From JALZAI01 sp038212215 (GTDB lineage Bacteria; Actinomycetota; Actinomycetes; Mycobacteriales; Jatrophihabitantaceae): a stretch of 64,000 nt of DNA. The translations under genes and the position numbers were made by a program. The notes below the pieces were generated by a model. It saw only the letters and a list, made by a program, of their open reading frames with translations, ran no database searches and had not been told where the DNA came from. This document shows positions 32,262 through 42,729 of the stretch, piece after piece. The stretch lies in NCBI GenBank assembly GCA_038212215.1, contig JBBQUT010000009.1, positions 1-64,000 on the forward strand. Reading direction: 5' to 3'. Numbering within the stretch: position 1 is the first letter of the stretch; each line of letters opens with the position of its first letter.

Positions 32262-34364
32262 GTGGCTGACACGCAGAAGACTGCCGCCGGCATCGACGTC
32301 GTGACCGCGCACCCGAAGTGGTGGACCGATCTCGATACGAGGGCAGTCGACACCGCGCGCCTGCTTGCCGCTGACGCGGTGCAGAAGTCCGGCAGCGGCC
32401 ATCCGGGGACGGCGATGAGCCTCGCGCCGCTGGCCTACCTGCTCTACCAGCGCATGATGCTCCACGACCCGACGGATCCGCAGTGGATCGGGCGCGACCG
32501 GTTCATCCTGTCCAACGGGCACTCCTCGCTGACGCAGTATTGCCAGCTCTTTCTCTCCGGGTACGGGCTCGAGGTCGCCGACCTCGAGCAGCTACGCACC
32601 TTCGAGTCACGCACGCCGGGGCACCCCGAGTACCACCACACGGCGGGGGTCGAGGTCACAACCGGCCCGCTCGGGCAGGGCGTGGCCAACGGTGTGGGTA
32701 TGGCGATGGCATCGCGGCGCGAGCGCGGCTTGCTGGACCCGGACGCTGCCGCGGGCGAGTCTCCGTTCGATCACTACATCTTCGTCATCGCCGGTGACGG
32801 CTGCATGGAAGAAGGCGTGACCAGTGAGGCATCCTCACTGGCCGGGCACCAGCAGCTCGGCAATCTGATCGTGTTCTACGACGACAACCACATCTCGATC
32901 GAGGACGACACCGCTGTCGCGTTCAGCGAAGACGTGGTCGCCCGTTACGAGGCCTACGGCTGGCACACCCAGCGGGTCGACTCCGGCGAGGACGTCGTCG
33001 CCCTGGAACGGGCGGTCGAGCGGGCCAAGGCGGTGACTGACAAGCCGTCGTTCATCGCGGTCCGGACCATCATCGGCTGGCCGGCCCCGACCAAGCAGAA
33101 CACCGGAAAGGCGCACGGCTCGGCGCTCGGCGAGGACGAGATCCGCAAGACCAAGGAGATTCTCGGGTTCAGCCCGGACGTCCACTTCGGGGCGGACCCC
33201 GAAACGGTCGCGCACGCGCGCCAGGTCGTCGACCGCGGCCGGGAGGCGCACGCCGCCTGGCAGGAATCCTTTGACAAGTGGGCGGCGGCCAACACCGCCG
33301 GCGCGCAATTGCTCGACCGGATGAGCAGGCGCGAGTTGCCGGCGGGCTGGGCACAACAATTGCCGACCTTCGACAAGGCGATCTCGACGCGCGCCGCGTC
33401 GGGCAAGGTGCTGGACGCGGTCGCCGACGTGCTTCCCGAACTATGGGGCGGTTCCGCGGATCTGGCGGAGAGCAACAACACGACGATGGGCGGGCAACCG
33501 AGTTTCGTGCCGTCCGAGCATCAGACGAAAGCGTGGCCAGGCGGCCCGTACGGGCGCACGTTGCACTTCGGCATCCGCGAGCACGCCATGGGTTCGATCA
33601 TGAATGGGATCACGGTGCATGGCGGTACCCGGGTGTACGGGGGGACGTTCCTCGTGTTCAGCGACTACATGCGCCCGCCGGTACGCCTGGCGGCATTGAT
33701 GGGATTACCGACGATCTTCGTCTGGACGCACGACTCGATCGGCCTGGGCGGCGACGGCCCCACCCATCAGCCAGTTGAGCAGCTGGCTGCCTTGCGGGCG
33801 ATTCCCAACCTCGCAGTCGTCCGCCCGGCCGACGGCAACGAGACCGCGGCGTGCTGGAAGGCGACGCTCGAGCACGGCAGCGGGCCGGTCGGGCTCGCCC
33901 TGTCGCGGCAGAACCTACCCGTCCTCGACCCCGCGCGCACCGTCGATGCGCACAAGGGCGCTTACGTGCTGGAGGAGGCGTCCAGCGGCATCCCCGCAGT
34001 GATCATCGTTGCCACCGGCTCGGAGGTCGGTCTCGCGATGCAGGCGCGCGAGTCCCTCGAGGCCGAAGGCACGCCGACCCGGGTCGTGTCGATGCCGTGC
34101 ATGGAGTGGTTCGACGCGCAGCCGGCGTCTTACCGGCAGGAAGTGCTGCCGCCCAACGTCCGCGCCCGGGTGAGCGTCGAGGCGGGGGTCAAGCAAGGTT
34201 GGCGCGACATCGTCGGCGATGCCGGTGAGATGATCTCGTTGGAGCATTTCGGCGCGAGCGCCGAGGGCGACGTCCTCTTCGAACAGTTCGGTTTCACGCC
34301 CGATCGAGTGGTCGCGGCTGCACACAAGAGCATCGAGCGCGCGGGCGCCACGAGCGCGCGTTAG
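32262..34364 (+). CDS. tkt: Transketolase
   Basis: This thiamine-diphosphate enzyme moves two-carbon units between sugar phosphates in the non-oxidative pentose phosphate pathway. It has 700 aa. Visible are the N-terminal GHPGTAMSLAPLAYLL, the ThDP/Mg motif GDGCMEEGVTSEASSLAG ending at DDNHISIED, and the pyrimidine-domain section FGIREHAMGSIMNG. The GTG start has AAAGAAGGGA upstream in a leader of 172 nt shared with ctaB. It heads the operon tkt-tal-zwf-opcA-pgl. Confidence 0.97.
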   Translation: MADTQKTAAGIDVVTAHPKWWTDLDTRAVDTARLLAADAVQKSGSGHPGTAMSLAPLAYLLYQRMMLHDPTDPQWIGRDRFILSNGHSSLTQYCQLFLSGYGLEVADLEQLRTFESRTPGHPEYHHTAGVEVTTGPLGQGVANGVGMAMASRRERGLLDPDAAAGESPFDHYIFVIAGDGCMEEGVTSEASSLAGHQQLGNLIVFYDDNHISIEDDTAVAFSEDVVARYEAYGWHTQRVDSGEDVVALERAVERAKAVTDKPSFIAVRTIIGWPAPTKQNTGKAHGSALGEDEIRKTKEILGFSPDVHFGADPETVAHARQVVDRGREAHAAWQESFDKWAAANTAGAQLLDRMSRRELPAGWAQQLPTFDKAISTRAASGKVLDAVADVLPELWGGSADLAESNNTTMGGQPSFVPSEHQTKAWPGGPYGRTLHFGIREHAMGSIMNGITVHGGTRVYGGTFLVFSDYMRPPVRLAALMGLPTIFVWTHDSIGLGGDGPTHQPVEQLAALRAIPNLAVVRPADGNETAACWKATLEHGSGPVGLALSRQNLPVLDPARTVDAHKGAYVLEEASSGIPAVIIVATGSEVGLAMQARESLEAEGTPTRVVSMPCMEWFDAQPASYRQEVLPPNVRARVSVEAGVKQGWRDIVGDAGEMISLEHFGASAEGDVLFEQFGFTPDRVVAAAHKSIERAGATSAR

Positions 34365-34388
34365 TCACCACGACAAGGAGAACCGATC

Positions 34389-35495
34389 ATGTCTGACCCA
34401 TTGGCCGATCTCGCCGCGCAGGACGTTTCCATCTGGCTGGACGACATCAGCCGTGAGCGGCTGCGCAGCGGGAATCTGCAGAACCTGGTCGACAACAAGC
34501 ACGTCGTCGGCGTAACCAGCAACCCGACGATCTTCCAGAAGGCTCTGGAAAAGGGCGATGCGTATGACGATCAAGTTCGCGATCTGAAGGTCCGCGAGGT
34601 TGCGATCGACGGCGCAATCCGATATCTGATGGCCTACGACATCCGCTGGGCCTGCGACGTGCTCCGGCCGATCTATGACCGAACCGATGGCAAGGACGGT
34701 CGCGTGTCGATCGAGGTCGACCCACGCCTTGCGCACGACACGGAGCGCACGACCGCCGAGGCCAAGGGCCTGTGGTGGCTGGTCGACCGGCCCAACGTGT
34801 TGATCAAAATCCCGGCGAGCGTGGAGGGCCTGGCCGCCATTGCGGCAGCAACGGCCGCCGGGATCAGCGTCAACGTCACGCTGATCTTCGGCTTGGACCG
34901 CTACGACCTCGTGATGGACGCCTATCTCAGCGGCCTGGAACAGGCCAAGCAGGCGGGCATCGATCTGGCCGGCATCCAGTCGGTCGCCTCGTTCTTCGTG
35001 TCCCGCGTGGACACCGAGATCGACAAGCGGCTGGACAAGCTCGGCACCGAGGAGGCCCAGGCGTTGCGCGGCAAGGCGGGCATCGCCAACGCGAGACTGG
35101 CCTACGAGCGCTACGAAAAGGTGTTTGCGTCCGACCGCTGGAAGGCGCTTGCCGCCGCGGGCGCGCACAAGCAGCGTCCGCTCTGGGCGTCCACCGGGGT
35201 GAAGGATCCGGCCTATAACGACACGATGTACGTCGTCGACCTGGTAGCGCCGAACACCGTCAACACCATGCCCGAGGCGACGTTGGAAGCAACCGCCGAC
35301 CACGGCTTGGTCAAGGGTGACACGGTGACCGGCACGTACACCGAGGCAGCCAAGGTGATCGACGCGCTCAACGAGCTCGGCATCGAATACGACGATGTGA
35401 TCGAGCTGCTCGAAGTCGAGGGTGTGCAGAAGTTCGAGGACTCCTACACTCAGCTCGCCGAGAGCGTCCAGGGGCAACTTGACGCTGCGGGATGA
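34389..35495 (+). CDS. tal: Transaldolase
   Basis: This enzyme transfers the dihydroxyacetone unit of sedoheptulose 7-phosphate to glyceraldehyde 3-phosphate. The 368-aa length fits the actinobacterial long form. The Schiff-base lysine is Lys140 in NVLIKIPAS; the N-terminal signature GVTSNPTIFQKAL is present. ATG 34389 has AAGGAGA upstream and lies 24 nt after tkt. Confidence 0.97.
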   Translation: MSDPLADLAAQDVSIWLDDISRERLRSGNLQNLVDNKHVVGVTSNPTIFQKALEKGDAYDDQVRDLKVREVAIDGAIRYLMAYDIRWACDVLRPIYDRTDGKDGRVSIEVDPRLAHDTERTTAEAKGLWWLVDRPNVLIKIPASVEGLAAIAAATAAGISVNVTLIFGLDRYDLVMDAYLSGLEQAKQAGIDLAGIQSVASFFVSRVDTEIDKRLDKLGTEEAQALRGKAGIANARLAYERYEKVFASDRWKALAAAGAHKQRPLWASTGVKDPAYNDTMYVVDLVAPNTVNTMPEATLEATADHGLVKGDTVTGTYTEAAKVIDALNELGIEYDDVIELLEVEGVQKFEDSYTQLAESVQGQLDAAG

Positions 35496-35523
35496 GTCTC
35501 TCAGCAACGATCGGAGCCGACCG

Positions 35524-37127
<1,604 letters not shown>

Positions 37128-37131
<4 letters not shown>

Positions 37132-38099
37132 CCACCTTGTGGGACACCACAGGAACGGCCGTCGTGAAGGCGCTTGCGGCCGAGCGGCGTACCGGCGGCG
37201 GGGTGACCAGCGGGCTTGCGCTCACGCTCGTCGTGGTCATGCAGGAACGCGACGCCGCAGAGGTCGAGCAGGCGGTCGCGATCGCCGCGTCCAGGCATCC
37301 GATGCGCGTACTGATGGTGTTGCGGCACAGCATCGATGCAGCCGTCCCACGCTTGGACGCCGAGGTGTCGATCGGCGGACGCTACGGCCCCGGCGAGTCG
37401 GTGGTCCTGCGGATGTACGGCCGCCTTGGCTTGCATGCGGAGTCGGTGACCTTGCCGCTGCTCGCGCCGGACGCTCCGGTGGTCGCCTGGTGGTATCGCG
37501 AGGCGCCCGACATCATTGCCCACGACCCGCTCGGGGTCTTCGCAGACCGGCGCATCACCAATGTGATCCGCAACCCCGACCCGGCCGCAGCATTGCACCA
37601 GCGCGCCGACGACTACGCGCCGGGTGACACCGACCTGACCTGGACACTGATCACGCCGTGGCGGGCGGCACTGGCCGCTGCGTTCGACACCGTGCATGTC
37701 GCCGCCAAGGGCGTGGTCGTCCACGGCAACCCGGCCGACCCGTCGGCGCAGCTGCTCGCCGGTTGGATGTCGAGCCGCATCGGCATGCGCGTGCCGTTGG
37801 AGCGCGCCGAGGGCAAGTACATCTCGTCGGTCTCGATCGCTTTCGACGGTGGCCACACCGTGGAGCTCAGCAACGAGGGGTACAAGCTCGTCATGAGCAG
37901 GCCGAACCAGGAGGACTCGATCGCCCCGTTCCCGCTGCGCAGCACGGGCGACCTGCTCGCCGAGGAATTGCGCCGCCTCGACCCGGACCAGACGTACGCC
38001 GAGGCACTGGGCGCGGTGACCGGGCAGAAGGGGCTCAACGACCGGCCCGCCGTCCGCACGCACATCTGGCACGATCCCGCGTTGGCCCAGGACAACTGA
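37128..38099 (+). CDS. opcA: Glucose-6-phosphate dehydrogenase assembly protein OpcA
   Basis: This 323-aa protein is required for active G6PDH in cyanobacteria and actinobacteria, acting on the product of the preceding gene. Family regions visible are MTTLWDTTGTAVVKALAAER at the N-terminus, APVVAWWYREAPD in the middle and EELRRLDPDQTYAEAL near the end. Its GTG overlaps the zwf stop by four bases and pgl begins two bases after its stop, so the three are tightly coupled. Confidence 0.93.
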
Positions 38100-38100
38100 C

Positions 38101-38883
38101 GTGGGCGGCCCCGAAGTCGTCGTGCTGCCGAACGCCGACGCGCTCGCCGATGACGTCGCCGCTCGCACGGTCGCCATGCTCGCGACCGCTCAGAGAAATC
38201 GCGGGCGGGCCGTCATCGCACTGACGGCGGGTTCGATCATGGAGAAGATCTGGGCCCGGCTGGCGGAGCCCGCAGCAGCCGATGCCGTCGAATGGGGTCG
38301 CGTCGACGTGTTCTGGGGCGACGAGCGCTTCGTTGCCCACGACTCCGCGGACCGCAACGACCTGCCCGCCGAGCGCATTCTGTTCGGCCGTGCGCCCTTT
38401 TCGGCCGCGCGCCGATTCCCGATGCCCGCGTCCGACGGTGAGTTCGGTGCCGATATCGACGCTGCCGCTGCCGGTTACGCCGACCAGTTGCAATCGGCGC
38501 GCCGCCGCGACGATGCGGAGGACATCCCGCACTTCGACGCAGTCCTCCTCGGCATCGGGCCGGACGGGCACTGCTGCTCACTGTTTCCCGAGCATCCTGG
38601 TGTGTATGACACCGACGGCACTGTTATCGCGATACGTAACTCCCCCAAGCCGCCGCCGCTGCGCCTGTCGCTCAGTTTCGACGGGCTGAACGCCGCCAAC
38701 GAGATCTGGGCGGTCGCATCCGGCTCCGGCAAGGCCGACGCGGTGGCGATGGCATTGTCCGGCGCTGGGCGCGTCCAGGTGCCCGCGGCGGGTGCACGCG
38801 GACGGCGCCGCACGATCTGGCTTGTCGATCGGGAAGCCGCGGCCAAGTTGCCTGCGTCGATGTATCACCTGCCGATCAGCTGA
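38101..38883 (+). CDS. pgl: 6-phosphogluconolactonase
   Basis: This enzyme hydrolyses 6-phosphogluconolactone, the product of Zwf. It has 260 aa of the DevB/NagB-like fold: WGRVDVFWGDERFVAHDSAD and FDAVLLGIGPDGHCCSLFPEH are the conserved substrate-binding motifs. It starts with GTG at 38101, one base after the opcA stop. It ends the operon; no obvious terminator hairpin with a T-run is seen in the next 100 bases. Confidence 0.94.
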   Translation: MGGPEVVVLPNADALADDVAARTVAMLATAQRNRGRAVIALTAGSIMEKIWARLAEPAAADAVEWGRVDVFWGDERFVAHDSADRNDLPAERILFGRAPFSAARRFPMPASDGEFGADIDAAAAGYADQLQSARRRDDAEDIPHFDAVLLGIGPDGHCCSLFPEHPGVYDTDGTVIAIRNSPKPPPLRLSLSFDGLNAANEIWAVASGSGKADAVAMALSGAGRVQVPAAGARGRRRTIWLVDREAAAKLPASMYHLPIS

Positions 38884-39012
38884 GTCGGCCCGTTCCACCC
38901 GCCGCCAGGTGTCTAGGACGTCGGTGTCGTCGCCATTGGTGAGCGCGGCGCCCAGCGCGTCGGCGAGGGCGCCGACAGCGGCTTTCACAGGCGTCGGGCC
39001 ATGCGTGCTCAT
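38578..39012 (-). CDS. Doubtful small hypothetical protein, antisense to the end of pgl
   Basis: The ATG at 39012 has a good ribosome binding site (GAGG, seven bases upstream), and the first 43 codons have ordinary actinobacterial composition (STHGPTPVKAAVGALADALG, then GDDTDVLDTWRRVERAD). The frame then runs 306 bases antisense to pgl as Arg-rich low-quality sequence. A single-base shift near 38885 would end it at 38876. So either only the first part is real and the end is frameshifted, or the whole is spurious. I recognise no family. Confidence 0.25.
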   Translation of the reverse strand: MSTHGPTPVKAAVGALADALGAALTNGDDTDVLDTWRRVERADSADRQVIHRRRQLGRGFPIDKPDRAAPSACTRRGHLDAPSAGQCHRHRVGLAGAGCDRPDLVGGVQPVETERQAQRRRLGGVTYRDNSAVGVIHTRMLGKQ

Positions 39013-39134
39013 GCTCGTACCTCACGCGATTCGCCACGCGCCGGACTACGCACCCCCCCGCGCGTCCCAACGCCATCGTGGTCGACAGATCGGCCCGAAT
39101 CAGCGGGCCGGCACCGACCGGGAAAGGCCCCGAG

Positions 39135-39698
39135 ATGTTCAATCGAATTTCCGTTGGCGTGGCAGCGGCCGCACTACTCGCCGGAGGATCTGCTGCTGTT
39201 GCAGCAGCCGCGCCGTCCAGCGGCGCAGCAAAAGCCGAGTCCGTACATCTGCGATTGACGCCGTCCTCGCCAGAACTGCGTGCGTGCATGCCCGGTGCCA
39301 ACGTCAAGGTCGCCGTGACGCTGACCACCGACAAGACCGGCAGCGACGTGTTCCGGATCAGCGGCGACCACTTGCCGCCCAATCGCGCCTTCACCGTGTT
39401 CCTGCTGGAGCAGGCGGCCTCGCCGTTCGGCGCCGCGGAGTACATCGGTGACCTTTCGACCGACGCCAATGGCGCCGGTGGGAACACGTTCAACCTGATC
39501 GTGCAGGAAGCCTTCGCCTCCACGCTGGTGGACGGCGCGCGGCAACGGGTCGACCTGAACCGAGTCGGCATGTGGTTCGCCGACCCGAAGGACGACGACT
39601 TCTGCGCGCAGACCCCGATCACCCCGTTCGACGGAGACAACGAGGCAGGCGTGCAAGCGTTCAACTCGGCCACTGCAGTTGCGCTCCCGGCACCGTGA
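39135..39698 (+). CDS. Secreted protein of unknown function
   Basis: This 187-aa protein has a clear signal peptide (MFNRISVGVAAAALLAGGSA, cleavage near AAAA-PSS). The mature part has two cysteines (LRACMPGA and DDFCAQTP) that could form a disulfide, and a beta-rich pattern such as VAVTLTTDKTGSDVFRISGD. I do not recognise the family. ATG 39135 is chosen because it begins the signal peptide; the frame is open to 39078. It stands alone, with 120 nt upstream including a run of seven C (39053-39059). Confidence 0.65.
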   Translation: MFNRISVGVAAAALLAGGSAAVAAAAPSSGAAKAESVHLRLTPSSPELRACMPGANVKVAVTLTTDKTGSDVFRISGDHLPPNRAFTVFLLEQAASPFGAAEYIGDLSTDANGAGGNTFNLIVQEAFASTLVDGARQRVDLNRVGMWFADPKDDDFCAQTPITPFDGDNEAGVQAFNSATAVALPAP

Positions 39699-39755
39699 CA
39701 ACGCCGTAGGCCGATCACGACGGTCACGCCTTGTCGGCGCCGGGGGCAAATCGCG

Positions 39756-40151
39756 TCATTCGCGCTCGTCGTAGACAATGGCTGAGATGATCAGCTGGCC
39801 GGCAACGCGATAGAAGGCGGCCCGGTTCAAGTGCCGCCGTTCGCCCTCGAGGTTTACTGACTCGACGATTTGGCAAGCAACCTGGTCGCAGTCGACCAAG
39901 ATGTTGTCGATCTGCATAGTCGGCGAGAGCTCACGAATCGCCCAACCGAAAAAGTCAGCGAAGTCGCTCGGTGCTATCACGGTGGCGCCACTCTTGAAGA
40001 ATGCGTCCGGCGCCAGTGTCGCTAGCATGCGGTCGATGTCGCCGTCGGCGAACGCTTCTAGGTGAGCTCTCACTACCTCGCTCGGTCCTACCTCAGCCAC
40101 GTTCGTCGACGCTAGCAGGGCCGGCCATTGCGAACGCCGAGCACGATCCAC
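39756..40151 (-). CDS. SnoaL-like / NTF2-fold protein
   Basis: This 131-residue protein of the nuclear transport factor 2 superfamily shows the usual opening VVRAHLEAFADGDIDRMLATLAPDAFF and later ESVNLEGERRHLNRAAFYRV. Members include ketosteroid-isomerase-like enzymes and polyketide cyclases; no specific activity can be given. The start may be 40151 or the GTG at 40100, which begins VAEVGPSEVVR; neither has a clear ribosome binding site. It diverges from the padR-type gene across 42 nt that hold a dyad, so the regulator may control it. Confidence 0.7.
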   Translation of the reverse strand: MDRARRSQWPALLASTNVAEVGPSEVVRAHLEAFADGDIDRMLATLAPDAFFKSGATVIAPSDFADFFGWAIRELSPTMQIDNILVDCDQVACQIVESVNLEGERRHLNRAAFYRVAGQLIISAIVYDERE

Positions 40152-40153
40152 CC

Positions 40154-40176
40154 ACTACTAGACATCGACAAGTAGT
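40154..40176. promoter_or_regulatory. Inverted repeat ACTACT-N11-AGTAGT, candidate PadR operator
   Basis: ACTACT (40154-40159) and its reverse complement AGTAGT (40171-40176) flank an 11-nt spacer in the 42-nt gap between the divergent NTF2-like and PadR genes. TATAGC at 40180-40185 is a possible -10 box nine bases before the padR GTG. Members of this family often bind dyads at their own promoters, so autoregulation is plausible. Confidence 0.4.
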
Positions 40177-40193
40177 TGGTATAGCTTGGCTTC

Positions 40194-40550
40194 GTGGTCG
40201 CCTCGCATGATCCGCAGTTGCTCAAAGGAGTGCTGTCGCTGCTGCTGCTGCGACTGCTCGCAGAGCGCGAGTCTTACGGCTACGAGGTCGTTCAGCGCCT
40301 GCGCTCGCTCGGACTGGTCGACATCCTCGAAGGGACCGTTTATCCCGCCCTCGCCCGACTCGAGCGTGAGGGCAGGGTCACCACCCGACTGGTGCCGTCG
40401 TCCGCCGGCCCTGCACGCAAGTATTACCGGCCGACTGCCGGTGGACGCGCTGCACTTGAGGAGGCCACGACGCAGTGGCTGTCGCTCGTCGAGATCGTCA
40501 CCGTCACGCTGGCCCAGCCAATCCCCGTCCACGCACAGAAAGGCGCCTAA
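40194..40550 (+). CDS. PadR-family transcriptional regulator
   Basis: This 118-aa protein with a winged helix-turn-helix shows LLLLRLLAERESYGYEVVQRL, then GTVYPALARLEREGRV and the wing KYYRPTAGGRAALEEA, all typical of PadR. It starts with GTG at 40194 with no ribosome binding site and a -10-like TATAGC nine bases before, so a leaderless transcript is possible. The next gene begins one base after its stop and encodes a membrane protein, the usual PadR partner. Confidence 0.88.
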   Translation: MVASHDPQLLKGVLSLLLLRLLAERESYGYEVVQRLRSLGLVDILEGTVYPALARLEREGRVTTRLVPSSAGPARKYYRPTAGGRAALEEATTQWLSLVEIVTVTLAQPIPVHAQKGA

Positions 40551-40551
40551 A

Positions 40552-41105
40552 ATGCGTCCCGACATCAGCTTTCTGGATCGGTTGCGCATCGAGCGTTTTG
40601 TCTGGACGTTCGACTCGCTGCTCGACGACTTGCCGCGGCGCTCGCGCGTCGAAAAGCGGCGCGAGATTCGCCAGAATCTGCTTGCTGCGGCGAGCAGCGT
40701 CGGCACCGCGCAAGCGCTTCGCCAGATCGGCAGCAGCGCTCAACTGGCGCAGGAGTACTTGGGCGCGGAGTTCGGCGACCGGCCGCGCCACTCATGGATG
40801 GCCGCCGGGCTTTTCGCCGCGAGCGTGACGCTGGTGGCGACGTCGCTATGGACCGAGGCAGCCCTCGCCTTCGGGGACGGCATCAGGCCGCCGACCCCGA
40901 AGCGACAGGCACGTACGCCTGGCACGGTATCGCGTATCTACAGAACAGCGTCACCTACACCTTCACCAACGGCCACGGGTCTTACGTCGGCGGTGGCTTC
41001 ACCCCGCTGTTCTGGGCTCTCTGGATCGGGGGGACCGTGGTCGTCGGACGGCTGTGGCGGATAGCGGCACGCTGGCGCCGCACCGACAGTCGAACGAACG
41101 CGTAA
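40552..41105 (+). pseudogene. PadR-linked membrane protein (DUF1700/HAAS-like) broken by a single-base frameshift
   Basis: The ATG at 40552 begins a protein with a helical N-terminal domain (DDLPRRSRVEKRREIRQNLL) and a first membrane segment (MAAGLFAASVTLVATSLW). At about 40882-40890 the coding signal moves to another frame: AFGDGIR is followed there by ADPEATGTYAWHGIAYLQNS and a last membrane segment (FTPLFWALWIGGTVVVGRLW), stopping at 41105. Adding one G in CATCAGGCC would join the two as GIRAADPEA, giving about 184 residues. In the original frame the tail is Pro/Thr/Ser-rich and out of character. It is either a real mutation or a sequencing error. It is coupled to padR. Confidence 0.75.
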
Positions 41106-41154
41106 CTGTCACCACCACAGCGCCGCGACCTGATTCACCTCGGTGCGCGTTCGC

Positions 41155-41499
41155 TCAGCGTTCGCCGCGGCGGGCCTTGAGCCTCTGCAGAGCTTCTTCG
41201 AGCAGCGCGGCGCCGTCCTCGTCGCTGCGGCGCTCCTTCACGTACGCGAGGTGTGTCTTGTACGGCTCGTTACGCGGAGCGTTGGGCGGCGTGTCGGACT
41301 GCAGGCCCGCGGGAAAGCCGCAGCGCGGGCAGTCCCAGGTGTCGGGCAGGACGGCATCCTCCGCGAACGCGGGCTGCACCACATGCCCGTTCGCGCAGAA
41401 GAAGGAGACGAGTCGTCTGGGCGCGGACTCGCCGCGCTCCTTCTCACCCATCGGACCGGCGCCGACTCGGCTACCCCGGATGGCATTGCCACCAGCCAC
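41155..41499 (-). CDS. rbpA: RNA polymerase-binding protein RbpA
   Basis: This actinobacterial transcription factor binds sigma factor and RNA polymerase and stimulates initiation. It has 114 residues: the N-terminal tail with AIRGSRVG, then a zinc-ribbon-like core FCANGHVVQPAF with DTWDCPRCG, and a C-terminal helical segment THLAYVKERRSDEDGAALLE that fits the sigma-interaction domain. The start is GTG at 41499. It follows secG in the same direction, 43 nt apart, a conserved pair. Confidence 0.9.
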   Translation of the reverse strand: MAGGNAIRGSRVGAGPMGEKERGESAPRRLVSFFCANGHVVQPAFAEDAVLPDTWDCPRCGFPAGLQSDTPPNAPRNEPYKTHLAYVKERRSDEDGAALLEEALQRLKARRGER

Positions 41500-41542
41500 G
41501 TTGTACTTACCTCTCTCAGCTGAACTAGGACGTACTCAGGTA

Positions 41543-41776
41543 TTAGGAGTTCTTGTACAGCAGGCCGAGCCCGATGATGCAGATCGCCCATACGAGGCCC
41601 GCGATGATGGTAAGCCGGTCCAGGTTGCGCTCGACCACCGACGAGCCGGACAGGCTCGAGTAGAACGAACCGCCGAACATCGAGGACAAGCCGCCGCCCT
41701 TGCCGCGGTGCAGCAGCACTAGGACCACGAGCAGCAGGCTCGCGACGATGAGCACGATGGACAGGGTCAGGATCAT
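41543..41776 (-). CDS. secG: Preprotein translocase subunit SecG
   Basis: This 77-residue membrane subunit of the SecYEG channel has two hydrophobic segments, ILTLSIVLIVASLLLVVLVL and LTIIAGLVWAICIIGLGLLY, separated by the conserved loop GKGGGLSSMFGG. The length is usual for actinobacterial SecG. ATG 41776. It lies 49 nt downstream of tpiA on the same strand. Confidence 0.95.
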   Translation of the reverse strand: MILTLSIVLIVASLLLVVLVLLHRGKGGGLSSMFGGSFYSSLSGSSVVERNLDRLTIIAGLVWAICIIGLGLLYKNS

Positions 41777-41825
41777 GACGGCCCTCGATGGTCGGGATCG
41801 GGCATTGCCGGATGAGTGTAACTAC

Positions 41826-42641
41826 TCACCGCGAGTCGGTCGTGCCGACGGCTCCGGAAGCTGCCGCTGCGGCACAGATTCCGCTGAAATCCTCGGTGCT
41901 CAGGCTAGCTCCGCCGACGAGGGCGCCGTCGATATCGGCCTCGGCCAGGATCTCGGCGGCGTTTGCGGCCTTCACCGACCCGCCGTAAAGGATCCGTACG
42001 CCGTCGGCGATCTCGCGCGTGTAGGACGAGGCGATCGTGTCGCGCAGCCCCGCACACATCTGCTGCGCGTCCGCCGACGTCGCGACCTCGCCGGTGCCGA
42101 TCGCCCAGATCGGCTCGTAGGCGACGACGAGCGACTGGGCGTGTTCCGCCGACAGCCCGACCAAAGCGGCGCCGAGCTGGGAGCTGCAGTGCCCCAGGTG
42201 CCCGTCAGCCTGGCGGATGTGAATCGACTCCCCTACGCACACGATCGGCGTGATGCCGTTGCGATACGCCGCCACAATCTTGCTGTTGACGACCTCGTCG
42301 TCCTCAGCGTGGTACTGCCGCCGCTCGGAGTGACCGGCAAGCACGTATCGGCAACCCAGCTTGGCAAGCATCGGACCGCCGATGTCGCCGGTGAAGGCGC
42401 CACTGTCATGCGGCGAGATATCCTGCGCACCATAGGAGATGAGCAGGCCGTCGCCGTCGATGAGCGTCTGCACACTGCGCAGATCGACGAACGGCGGCAG
42501 CAGCGCAACCTCAGTGCGCGCGAACAGCTTCTCCTCCAAGCTGAACGCCAACTTCTGGGTGAGCGCGATCGCCTCGAGGTGGTTGAGGTTCATCTTCCAG
42601 TTGCCGGCGATGAGGGGCTTGCGCCCGTCGTAGGCCGGCAT
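41826..42641 (-). CDS. tpiA: Triosephosphate isomerase
   Basis: This enzyme interconverts dihydroxyacetone phosphate and glyceraldehyde 3-phosphate. From ATG 42641 it has 271 aa: Lys16 in GNWKMN, His104 in AGHSERR and Glu176 in AYEPIWAIGTG are the catalytic residues. The start is uncertain: ATG 42641 lacks a ribosome binding site, while GTG 42695 (AGAAAG upstream) would add 18 residues (VKLPKIGDNAFKAASTGP). The open frame beyond that runs into pgk in another frame and is not real. It lies downstream of pgk. Confidence 0.95.
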   Translation of the reverse strand: MPAYDGRKPLIAGNWKMNLNHLEAIALTQKLAFSLEEKLFARTEVALLPPFVDLRSVQTLIDGDGLLISYGAQDISPHDSGAFTGDIGGPMLAKLGCRYVLAGHSERRQYHAEDDEVVNSKIVAAYRNGITPIVCVGESIHIRQADGHLGHCSSQLGAALVGLSAEHAQSLVVAYEPIWAIGTGEVATSADAQQMCAGLRDTIASSYTREIADGVRILYGGSVKAANAAEILAEADIDGALVGGASLSTEDFSGICAAAAASGAVGTTDSR

Positions 42642-42729
42642 GGGTCCGGTGCTCGCTGCCTTGAAGGCGTTGTCACCGATCTTGGGCAGCTTCACGATCC
42701 TGCTTTCTCGCGCATCAGTTCGCAGCGCA

